Origin: Lachnospiraceae bacterium
GTDB taxonomy: Bacteria > Bacillota > Clostridia > Lachnospirales > Lachnospiraceae
Direction of reading: 5' to 3'
Assembly: GCA_022799175.1 (NCBI GenBank)
Contig: JAAWNY010000005.1
Location: 16,891-80,890 of the forward strand
DNA: 64,000 nt
Below, one piece after another: positions 44,492 to 52,460 of the stretch. The position numbers and the translations under genes were made by a program. Under the pieces are notes generated by a model. That model did not search any database, was not told where the DNA came from, and saw only the letters and a program-made list of their open reading frames with translations. Within the stretch, counting starts at the first letter, position 1; each line of letters opens with the position of its first letter.

Positions 44492-46012
44492 CTAAAATTC
44501 TGCCCTCGTTTTTACAAGCTCTCTCATTTTTAATTTTTCCTGAAAAGTATCGGGATGATCCAAAATTACTGCTACCAGGGAATCCGTTTCCTGTTCACAA
44601 AGTTCCCTCACCTTCTCTATGAAAATTATTTCCTCCGGATAGCCCAGCCGAATTCCTGCTGACACCCAGATATCCCCCCATCCGGATCGCTCTAATCTTC
44701 TACACAAACTCTTCAGATTTTCCTTTCCTCCCATCAGCAAAAACACGCTCTGATGCGCTTCTAACAACTTCTCCACGTCACAATCCCTGCCATGAATGCT
44801 GGCCGGATAAATCTCCTCCCAGGACCTTCCCAGCCGCGAGCAAAGACAAGACAATGTAGAAATCCCAGGAAAAATCCGGACACTGACGTTTGCTTTTGCA
44901 ATCCCGCCTTTTCCCATCAAAGCATTCAGCAAAGAACTACAACCGCTGTAAAACCCCGTATCCCCGGAATATATTACCGCAATCCGAGAAAATTTCGGAT
45001 GCTTCTCAAGCCAGTCTCGGATCTCTTCTCCCAGATATATCATCTTCCTGGGTTTTCCCTTCACCCATCGCTCCACATCTGCCAATAATCGCGGCGCTCC
45101 CAGTACTATCTCACACTGTTGCAGCGCCTCCCGTGCTTCCATCGTTAATTGATTCCCACATCCCATGCCGGCCCCAATCAAAAACACCTGCTGTCTGACC
45201 TCTGTCCGGCATCTTTTCTCCGATATGTCTTCCCCATCCTTTGCCAGTAACTGTAATTCCTCTCTGGCCCGCTCCATCAAAATTCCCTGTTCTTTTCCCG
45301 GTCTCTGAATTACAACCGTTTGCACCCCGCAGATTTCTGCCGCCCTGAGCTTTTCCAAAAATCCTCCCTGACTGCCTGACTCCTTTGTCACCAACCATTT
45401 GGCCCCGACAGCGCGAAGCATGGCCACATTCATTTCTTCTGAAAACGGTCCCTGCATAGCAATCAATTGCCGGCCGGATAACCCCAGTTTCTCACAGCGA
45501 GCCAGTACCTGACTGTCTGGCAGCACTCTGGCAAAAATACGCTCTTTTACAGACAATACTTCCACAAATACTGCCAATTCCTTACTACCGGTAGTCAAAA
45601 GCACTGGCTTGCTGTCCTTTTCCAGGATTTCTGCCGCTTCCTGTGCGCTATGCACCCGAACAATCTGCGGTTTCGGTTCCTCCTCTTCCTCTTTTGCCTC
45701 CTCTTCTTTTCGCAGTACCCGCAAGCAGCGTATTTCTGCCCGCTGGCATGCTTCCCGGATTTGCTCACTAGCCGCCATTGCATAAGGATGCGTCGCATCC
45801 AATACCAAAAGAGGCTGTTCTTTTTTCAGCAGCCGGAATATTCCCTCTTCATCCAATGTCCCACAACGCACCAATAAATCTTCCCTTTCTCCTGCTACTT
45901 TTTTTCCGTATTCCGAAACCACACTGAGCAGAGTCGGAATTTTCTTTGATGCCGCATACATTGCCAGTTCCCGGCCCTCTGTCGTCCCTCCGAAAATTAT
46001 TGCTTTCGTCAT
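44492..46012 (-). CDS. cbiJE: Fused precorrin-6A reductase (CbiJ) and C5-methyltransferase (CbiE)
   Basis: A 506-residue fusion. The N-terminal half (1-260) is the CbiJ/CobK reductase (IFGGTTEGRELAMYAA, VLDATHPYAMAASEQI, LLTTGSKELAVFVE). The C-terminal half (about 270-490) is CbiE of the tetrapyrrole methylase fold (FLIGAGMGCGNQLTMEA, AVIYSGDTGFYSGCSSLL, IFPGISTLSCLCSRLG). A Lys/Glu-rich stretch around residues 100-110 lies inside the reductase half. Fusing the two puts consecutive ring-modifying steps in one protein, with CbiT encoded next. The fusion is seen directly. Confidence 0.93.
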   Translation of the reverse strand: MTKAIIFGGTTEGRELAMYAASKKIPTLLSVVSEYGKKVAGEREDLLVRCGTLDEEGIFRLLKKEQPLLVLDATHPYAMAASEQIREACQRAEIRCLRVLRKEEEAKEEEEEPKPQIVRVHSAQEAAEILEKDSKPVLLTTGSKELAVFVEVLSVKERIFARVLPDSQVLARCEKLGLSGRQLIAMQGPFSEEMNVAMLRAVGAKWLVTKESGSQGGFLEKLRAAEICGVQTVVIQRPGKEQGILMERAREELQLLAKDGEDISEKRCRTEVRQQVFLIGAGMGCGNQLTMEAREALQQCEIVLGAPRLLADVERWVKGKPRKMIYLGEEIRDWLEKHPKFSRIAVIYSGDTGFYSGCSSLLNALMGKGGIAKANVSVRIFPGISTLSCLCSRLGRSWEEIYPASIHGRDCDVEKLLEAHQSVFLLMGGKENLKSLCRRLERSGWGDIWVSAGIRLGYPEEIIFIEKVRELCEQETDSLVAVILDHPDTFQEKLKMRELVKTRAEF

Positions 46013-46031
46013 CCTGTCTCTGTCCTTTCTG

Positions 46032-47135
46032 TCACTCTACCCCTCTTCTGCCATACTGCCGATCCCATTCTGCCTGTGCCACTGCCACTGTCACTCCGTT
46101 TTCCGCCCGCTTTCTTACCACAAGTCTTCCCCCTACTCCCGCTCCGGCAAGTGCCGCCCGTTCACATACATTGCCGGTTCCTGTCACCTGCCGGACAAAA
46201 GCAGATTCTTCCACGGATTCCTGAATTTGCTCCAGTTGCTCTGCCGAAAAAGTGAGAAAAGGCACAGCCCATTTTCTAGCCAACCAACAAATCCCTTCCT
46301 CCTCTTTCTTTCGATCAATGCTGGCCAGACAGCTTACCGCACGCCAGTCCAGCTTCGCCTCTCTTAAAATCCGTTCTATCATTTCCTCAATCCGTTCTTT
46401 TTTCATTCCTTTCCGGCAGCCGACTCCCACGATCAATATCCGGGGTAAAAGCCGCAAAAGCCGTCTTTCTGTGATCAGCTTTTTGAGCAACTCCTCCCCC
46501 GGATCCGGCTGCGTTCTCACAGTCAACCATAGGTTTCTCTCCCCGGCTTGTCCATAGAAATATCCGGCCGGCAATGGCTCAAGCAGAGGAAAATCGCTGA
46601 AAAATCCTACCGGCTTCTCCTCCAGCAAAGACGCCGCCACCTGTTTTGCCTGTTCCCGATCCCCGATTTGCCATCCCCTCTCGGCCGCCCAGAAATCTGC
46701 TGCTTTCTTCTCGTTTACATCTGTCGCTGTGGTGATCACCGGCTGTGCACCACAGACGTTTGCCACCGTTTTCGTCAATTCATTGGCTCCTCCCACATGA
46801 CCAGACAACAGAGAGATGACATAGTGCCCTGCCTCATCCATCACTACTACCGCCGGATCGGTCAGCTTGTCATTTAAAAAAGGAGCTATGGCCCGTACGG
46901 CAATTCCCACTGCTCCAATATAAATCAATCCGTCTGCCTGTAAAAATTGTCTGCCTGTCCATTCTCCCACAGATTCTGCCATCAAATTAATCCCTGGCTG
47001 TCCGGCTCCGGCCTCCGCCAAAAAACGAGGCTGTATATATCCCTCGCACGCGTCTCCAGATTCTCGAAAATGTCTTGTCAGCCGGCTGCACCATCTGGCT
47101 CCGGCTCTGGTAAAACTAATCACTGCCAGCCTCAT
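46032..47135 (-). CDS. cbiG: Cobalt-precorrin-5A hydrolase CbiG
   Basis: A 367-residue protein that opens the delta-lactone and releases the C20 carbon as acetaldehyde. The central block GLIYIGAVGIAVRAIAPFL, MDEAGHYVISLLSGHVGGANEL (GHxGGAN signature) and the C-terminal ILIVGVGCRKGMKKERIEEMI with GNVCERAALAGA are typical. The ATG at 47135 overlaps the cbiD stop as ATGA; the longer frame runs into cbiD and is rejected. Confidence 0.95.
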   Translation of the reverse strand: MRLAVISFTRAGARWCSRLTRHFRESGDACEGYIQPRFLAEAGAGQPGINLMAESVGEWTGRQFLQADGLIYIGAVGIAVRAIAPFLNDKLTDPAVVVMDEAGHYVISLLSGHVGGANELTKTVANVCGAQPVITTATDVNEKKAADFWAAERGWQIGDREQAKQVAASLLEEKPVGFFSDFPLLEPLPAGYFYGQAGERNLWLTVRTQPDPGEELLKKLITERRLLRLLPRILIVGVGCRKGMKKERIEEMIERILREAKLDWRAVSCLASIDRKKEEEGICWLARKWAVPFLTFSAEQLEQIQESVEESAFVRQVTGTGNVCERAALAGAGVGGRLVVRKRAENGVTVAVAQAEWDRQYGRRGVE

Positions 47136-48415
47136 ACGCTTCCTTTCCACAAATCCAGAAATTCCTCCGCCCGCTCCGTTTTCCCTACAATGCCATGTGC
47201 CGAAGAAAACACACAAATCTCTGCCTTAAGCCGTCCTTCTGTCCATTGTGATAGATGTTCTTTTATACGGATTGCCACCTGATTCATAACGGCCTCCGCC
47301 AATCCTGCCTTTTGCAACCATCCCACCGCTTCCTCCGTGGTATTCGCTTTGCCAATCTGGACAAACAGTTCTTTCATCTCTGCTTCCGTCAGATCTTCTC
47401 TCTCTTCTCCTGTTTTCTCAAAAACCATTTCCTTTTTTTGTTCCTTTGGCATTTTCTTCCACACTTCGCGCGCCAATCGCTCCATCGTCTCCATCCTGTG
47501 ATCTCCATATCGGGAATGCGTGTTTTTTACTCCTCCCGCCACCTTTATCAATTTTCCGATGTGTCCTGCCAACAGCAGCTTTTCCCATCCCTCCTCCGCC
47601 GCAAAATCCACAGAATCCCCGATAAAGTTGCTGCATTTCACAGCTTCGCCTAATGGTATCCCCAACTCCTGTTTTAAGAACGTCTCTCCATAATTCCCCG
47701 GTGTCAGCAGCAGCACTGGTTCCCTGGCCACTGCTTTCATCCGGATATCCAGACGAATGGTTTCTAAAAGAGCCTGCTCACTCATTGGCTCCACGATCCC
47801 GGTGGTTCCCAGAATCGAGAGTCCACCGCGAATTCCCAGCCGCGGATTAAATGTCTTTTCTGCCAAATGAATGCCTCCTGGAATGGCAATCTGAATTTCC
47901 AGCTTTCCCTCATACGCCATATCTCTTCGCACCGTCTCTACGGCTGCCAAAATCGCCCTTCGAGGCACCGGATTGATCGCATAATAGCCTACCGGACAGG
48001 ACAACCCTGCCCGCTCTGCGATTCCGATTCCCGGTCCGCCATTCAGATAGAGTTTGGGATATTCTTTCATCCTGTATCCGGCTCCCTGATGGCAGAGCTC
48101 TTCAAACCTCTCTTCCAAAATTGGCAGCACCCTGGCGTACACCCACACACCATCTGTCACATCCGGATCGTCTCCGGCATCCTTTTTTACCCGGCACCAA
48201 TCGTTTGTCCCTGCCATTCCTTCCAAAGCCTTCCCGTACTCCGGACAAAAGTCTGCCATCGCACCATTCCCCAGGCAAACGCTTACCTGCTTTGGCAGTC
48301 CCTTTTTCCCTTTTTTACAATCATTCCTGTTATGAAACAAGAAAACAGCTGCAGCCATAGCTGCAGCCGACGCGCAACTCCCCGTAGTATATCCGCTTCG
48401 CAGCTGTCTTGCCAT
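47132..48415 (-). CDS. cbiD: Cobalt-precorrin-5B C1-methyltransferase CbiD
   Basis: A 427-residue methyltransferase that adds the C1 methyl group. The N-terminal LRSGYTTGSCASAAAMAA is the family signature. GGPGIGIAERAGLSCPVGYYAINPVPR, ILGTTGIVEPMSEQALLETI and LLLAGHIGKLIKVAGGVKNTHSRYGD follow. It is the first gene of cbiD-cbiG-cbiJE-cbiT-cobU-cobS. No cobalamin riboswitch could be found in the 210 bases upstream. Confidence 0.95.
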   Translation of the reverse strand: MARQLRSGYTTGSCASAAAMAAAVFLFHNRNDCKKGKKGLPKQVSVCLGNGAMADFCPEYGKALEGMAGTNDWCRVKKDAGDDPDVTDGVWVYARVLPILEERFEELCHQGAGYRMKEYPKLYLNGGPGIGIAERAGLSCPVGYYAINPVPRRAILAAVETVRRDMAYEGKLEIQIAIPGGIHLAEKTFNPRLGIRGGLSILGTTGIVEPMSEQALLETIRLDIRMKAVAREPVLLLTPGNYGETFLKQELGIPLGEAVKCSNFIGDSVDFAAEEGWEKLLLAGHIGKLIKVAGGVKNTHSRYGDHRMETMERLAREVWKKMPKEQKKEMVFEKTGEEREDLTEAEMKELFVQIGKANTTEEAVGWLQKAGLAEAVMNQVAIRIKEHLSQWTEGRLKAEICVFSSAHGIVGKTERAEEFLDLWKGSV

Positions 48416-48494
48416 CCTTTTTCCCCCAAACCTCTTTTGCGATACTTACATCTTATCATAGCAATTCTATCTTTTCAATATCTTCAAAATACAG

Positions 48495-48560
48495 TTATCC
48501 TGCCCGAACCTGAATTAGTTCTTCGGCAATGTCCTCCATCATCTCCCAAAAGATAGTCAT
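48495..48560 (-). CDS. Possible 21-residue open frame upstream of cbiD
   Basis: The ATG at 48560 (MTIFWEMMEDIAEELIQVRAG) has GGTGAAA just before it and lies between the pyruvate:ferredoxin oxidoreductase terminator and cbiD. It is too short to judge. It could be a leader peptide or chance. Confidence 0.2.
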   Translation of the reverse strand: MTIFWEMMEDIAEELIQVRAG

Positions 48561-48581
48561 TTTCACCAGGTAACAAAGCAA

Positions 48582-48613
48582 AAGCCCCCGCATCATCTCT
48601 GATGCGGGAGGCC
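48582..48613 (-). terminator. Terminator after pyruvate:ferredoxin oxidoreductase
   Basis: The arms GCCTCCCGCATCA/TGATGCGGGGGC (one G-U pair) with a 4-base loop, followed on the minus strand by ttttgcttt. Very stable. Confidence 0.88.
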
Positions 48614-48626
48614 CATTTCTCAATGC

Positions 48627-51600
48627 TTATTCATTTCCGTACAGATTCACCAACTTGGACAGATACTCATATCTCTCCTTTGCCTCAGCCTCATTCTTCT
48701 CGAACAACTTGGCAGCTCTCTCCGGATTCTTCATCGCCAGGGAAGCATAACGCACTTCACCCTTTAAGAAGTCCTGATAGCCTTCCATATTCGGAGCTTT
48801 GCTGTCTAAGGTAAACTTCTTCTCAGCTGCCGGATTGAAGCGGAAGTTATTCCAGTAACCAGTCTCAACTGCCAGCTTCTCCTCGGTCTGAGCCTTGCTC
48901 ATACCCTTCTTGATACCATGGTTGATACATGGAGCATAAGCTAAAATCAGGGACGGACCCGGATAAGCCTCTGCCTCTGCAATCGCCTTCACAGTCTGAG
49001 CATAGTCAGCGCCCATAGAAATCTGAGCTACATATACGTAACCATAAGACATGGCAATGCTCGCCAGATCTTTCTTCTTGGTCTCTTTACCGCCAGCTGC
49101 AAACTGAGCAACTGCACCCGTCTTGGTAGCCTTAGAGGACTGACCGCCGGTGTTGGAATAAACCTCGGTATCATAAACCATGATATTGATATCTTTGCCG
49201 CTTGCCAGCACGTGATCCACGCCGCCAAAGCCGATATCGTATGCCCATCCGTCACCGCCGAAGATCCACTGAGACTTCTTAGCCAGGAAATCTTTGTTGG
49301 CCACGATATACTTACAAGTCGGGCAATCAACGCCTTCCAAAGCCGCCACCAGCTTATCGGTAGCGCTTCCGTTCAGAGCGCCGATACCAAAGGTATCCAG
49401 CCACTCCTTGCAGGCAGCCTTCATTTCTTCGGTAGCTCTCTCATCCGCAGCAACTGTCTCAACCTTCTCCTTCAGCTCATCACGAATCGCATTCTGAGCC
49501 AGCAACATACCAAAACCAAACTCTGCATTGTCCTCAAACAAAGAGTTATCCCATGCCGGACCCTGACCTTTGGCATTTACCGTGTAAGGAGTGGACGGAG
49601 AAGAGTTACCCCAAATGGAGGAACATCCCGTCGCATTGGCAATGTACATTCTGTCACCGAACAACTGCGTGATCAGCTTCGCATAAGGAGTCTCACCACA
49701 ACCTGCACAAGCGCCGGAGAACTCAAGCAACGGCTGCTTGAACTGGCTGCCCTTTACCGTGGTCTCTTTGAACTTATCAATTACTTCCTGTTTGATGGCA
49801 ACAGTCTGACCGAAATCATAAACTGGCTGTGCATCCATATGAGCTGCCAGCTTGTCCATGGTCAGCGCCTTCTCACCCTTCTTGCCTGGGCAGACATTCG
49901 CACAGGAACCACATCCGGTACAATCCAGAGCTGACACGGTGATAGCAAACTTGTAATCTGCCATGCCGGTCATCGGCAGCATCTTCATATCAGTCGGCGC
50001 TTTCGCCGCCTCATCAGCAGTCATCGCCACCGGACGAATAACCGCGTGCGGACATACATAAGAACAGAAATTACACTGAATACAATTGTCCGGATTCCAT
50101 ACGGGTACGTTAACGGCAATACCGCGCTTTTCATATGCAGAAGAACCAGAAGGTGTGGAACCATCTACATAATCATTAAATGCAGATACTGGCAGACTGT
50201 CGCCTTCCTGAGCGCTGACCTTTGTTTGAATATTGTTCACAAAATCAATGACATCTTTTCTGCCCTCAGTCACTACCTTATAATCCAAACCTTCATCTGC
50301 ACCGCTCTTCCAGCTCTCTGGAACTTCTACCTTCACCACATTCTCAGCGCCCGCATCGATTGCCGCCCAGTTCTTCTTTACCACGTCCTCACCTTTACGG
50401 CCATAGGTCTTCTGTGCGGCATCCTTCATCAGCTGAATCGCCTTCTCTTCCGGAATAATACCGGTCAGCTTAAAGAATGCGGACTGTAAGATCGTGTTGA
50501 TACGAGTCGGACCCATACCAGTCTCAATACCAATCTTTACACCATCGATGGTGTAGAACTTGATGTTGTGATCCGCGATGAATTTCTTCATCTGGCCTGG
50601 CAAATGTTTCTCCAGCTCTTCTGCGTTCCACGGACAGTTCAAAAGGAACGTACCACCATCCACCAACTCCTGAACCATGTTGTACTTGCGCACATAAGAC
50701 GGATTATGACAAGCCACAAAGTTTGCCTGGCGAATCAGATAAGTGGATTTGATCTTCTTATGCCCGAAACGCAGATGGGACATGGTTACACCACCAGATT
50801 TCTTGGAATCATAATCAAAATATGCCTGTGCATACATGTCAGTGTTATCACCGATAATCTTGATGGAGTTCTTGTTGGCGCCTACGGTACCATCTGCACC
50901 CAGACCCCAGAACTTACAGTTGGTGGTCCCTTCTGGAGTGGTAACTAACGGTGCCCCCAACTTCAGAGACAAATTGGTCACATCATCTTCGATACCAATG
51001 GTAAATCTCTTCTTGTCATGATTGCCATATACCGCCACAATCTGTGCCGGGGCAGTGTCTTTGGAACCCAAACCATAACGACCAGAGAAGATCTCCACTG
51101 CGTCAAACTTGCTGCCCTTCAATGCGGCAACTACATCCAGATACAGCGGCTCACCCAGCGAACCTGGCTCCTTCGTTCTGTCAAGAACCGAAATCTTTTT
51201 CACGGAATCCGGAATCGCTGCAATCAGAGCTTCCGCGCTGAATGGACGATACAGACGAACTTTCACCACACCAACCTTAGCGCCGGTGGTCTTTACCATG
51301 TAATCGATAGTCTCTTCGATGGTGTCATTAACAGAACCCATCGCCACGATCACATGCTCAGCATCTGGTGCACCATAATAGTTGAACAGCTTATAATCCG
51401 TACCAATCTTAGCGTTTACCTTGTCCATGTACTCCTGCACAATCCCTGGCAGCGCATCATAATATGGGTTGCAGGCTTCTCTTGCCTGGAAGAAAATATC
51501 CGGGTTCTGTGCAGAACCTCTCTGGCAAGGATGATTCGGATTCAGAGCATGTTTGCGGAACGCAGCAATAGCATCCCAGTCAGCCATCTCAGCCAGGTCA

Positions 51601-52166
51601 TCATAATCCCAAGCTTCAATCTTCTGAATCTCGTGAGAAGTACGGAAACCATCAAAGAAATTGATAAACGGAACCTTACCTTTGATCGCTGCCAAATGAG
51701 CAACTGCGGTCAGGTCCATAACCTCCTGCACACTGGACTCGCACAGCATGGCACAGCCAGTTTGACGGCAGGCATACACATCGGAATGATCGCCAAAGAT
51801 GGACAGTGCATGACTGGCCAGAGCACGCGCGGATACATTGATCACGCCCGGAAGCTGCTCACCGGCAATCTTGTACAGGTTAGGAATCATCAGTAACAGA
51901 CCCTGGGAAGCCGTATAAGTGGTGGTCAGCGCACCTGCTGCCAGGGAGCCGTGGACGGCACCTGCTGCACCAGCCTCAGACTGCATCTCAGTGATCTGAA
52001 CCGTGCGGCCGAAAATATTCTTTCTGCCTTCGGTCGCCCATTCATCCGTATGCTCAGGCATAACAGAAGAGGGGGTGATGGGATACATAGCAGCTACTTC
52101 GGTAAATGCATACGAAGCATGAGCAGCAGCCTGATTACCATCCATGGTTTTCATTTTTCTTGCCAT
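48627..52166 (-). CDS. nifJ: Pyruvate:ferredoxin (flavodoxin) oxidoreductase
   Basis: A 1179-residue single-chain enzyme that oxidises pyruvate to acetyl-CoA and CO2 and reduces ferredoxin, the main pyruvate route in clostridia. The N-terminus (MDGNQAAAHASYAFTEVA, MYPITPSSVMPEHTDEWA) holds the pyruvate domain. Two 4Fe-4S motifs CIQCNFCSYVCPH and CTGCGSCANVCPG lie near residues 690-760. The proximal cluster and thiamine-diphosphate domain follow (SGACAGCGETPYAKL, GDGWAYDIGFGGVDHVL). Full length for the family. AGGAGG ribosome site, own promoter and terminator, so probably highly expressed on its own. Confidence 0.97.
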   Translation of the reverse strand: MARKMKTMDGNQAAAHASYAFTEVAAMYPITPSSVMPEHTDEWATEGRKNIFGRTVQITEMQSEAGAAGAVHGSLAAGALTTTYTASQGLLLMIPNLYKIAGEQLPGVINVSARALASHALSIFGDHSDVYACRQTGCAMLCESSVQEVMDLTAVAHLAAIKGKVPFINFFDGFRTSHEIQKIEAWDYDDLAEMADWDAIAAFRKHALNPNHPCQRGSAQNPDIFFQAREACNPYYDALPGIVQEYMDKVNAKIGTDYKLFNYYGAPDAEHVIVAMGSVNDTIEETIDYMVKTTGAKVGVVKVRLYRPFSAEALIAAIPDSVKKISVLDRTKEPGSLGEPLYLDVVAALKGSKFDAVEIFSGRYGLGSKDTAPAQIVAVYGNHDKKRFTIGIEDDVTNLSLKLGAPLVTTPEGTTNCKFWGLGADGTVGANKNSIKIIGDNTDMYAQAYFDYDSKKSGGVTMSHLRFGHKKIKSTYLIRQANFVACHNPSYVRKYNMVQELVDGGTFLLNCPWNAEELEKHLPGQMKKFIADHNIKFYTIDGVKIGIETGMGPTRINTILQSAFFKLTGIIPEEKAIQLMKDAAQKTYGRKGEDVVKKNWAAIDAGAENVVKVEVPESWKSGADEGLDYKVVTEGRKDVIDFVNNIQTKVSAQEGDSLPVSAFNDYVDGSTPSGSSAYEKRGIAVNVPVWNPDNCIQCNFCSYVCPHAVIRPVAMTADEAAKAPTDMKMLPMTGMADYKFAITVSALDCTGCGSCANVCPGKKGEKALTMDKLAAHMDAQPVYDFGQTVAIKQEVIDKFKETTVKGSQFKQPLLEFSGACAGCGETPYAKLITQLFGDRMYIANATGCSSIWGNSSPSTPYTVNAKGQGPAWDNSLFEDNAEFGFGMLLAQNAIRDELKEKVETVAADERATEEMKAACKEWLDTFGIGALNGSATDKLVAALEGVDCPTCKYIVANKDFLAKKSQWIFGGDGWAYDIGFGGVDHVLASGKDINIMVYDTEVYSNTGGQSSKATKTGAVAQFAAGGKETKKKDLASIAMSYGYVYVAQISMGADYAQTVKAIAEAEAYPGPSLILAYAPCINHGIKKGMSKAQTEEKLAVETGYWNNFRFNPAAEKKFTLDSKAPNMEGYQDFLKGEVRYASLAMKNPERAAKLFEKNEAEAKERYEYLSKLVNLYGNE

Positions 52167-52199
52167 TTGATTTTCCTCCTACAAATGTGAATATTGCTC

Positions 52200-52258
52200 G
52201 TTCCGGAAATGCCCCGGAACCCTGTCTTTTATTATAGCAACTTTTTATCATTTTGCAA
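52200..52258 (-). promoter_or_regulatory. Promoter and leader hairpin of pyruvate:ferredoxin oxidoreductase
   Basis: -35 TTGCAA (52258-52253), 16-base spacer, -10 TATAAT (52236-52231). The early leader contains the hairpin GTTCCGG/CCGGAAC (52200-52220). No Rex-type operator is seen. Confidence 0.62.
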
Positions 52259-52330
52259 ATACGAAAACCGCAAATTCACGTATTATTTCTCATACAATGC
52301 CCTCAGGGAGCAGGGCAACAAAAACAAAAT

Positions 52331-52443
52331 CAGAGAGGGTGCTGCAAAATAAGTCATTTGCCATTTCCGTTATCCTGTGTTTGGACGATTCACGTACACA
52401 GAATATGAAAAAGCTGATAACTTATTTCACGATACCCTCTCTG
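52331..52443 (-). terminator. 113-bp palindromic element acting as terminator after the vanW-family gene
   Basis: The arms agagagggt/accctctct, then aaataagt/acttattt, then ctgtgt/acacag pair in order around a central loop, with mismatched spacers between blocks. On the minus strand gattttgttttt follows the hairpin. Its size and layered arms exceed a normal terminator; it resembles a small palindromic repeat. Confidence 0.65.
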
Positions 52444-52460
52444 AAGGAAATTCTCATTGT

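Noticed and set aside
48416..48626. Cobalamin riboswitch upstream of cbiD
   Set aside because: Expected position, but none of the conserved B12-box core could be found by eye; only the strong terminator of the preceding gene lies there.
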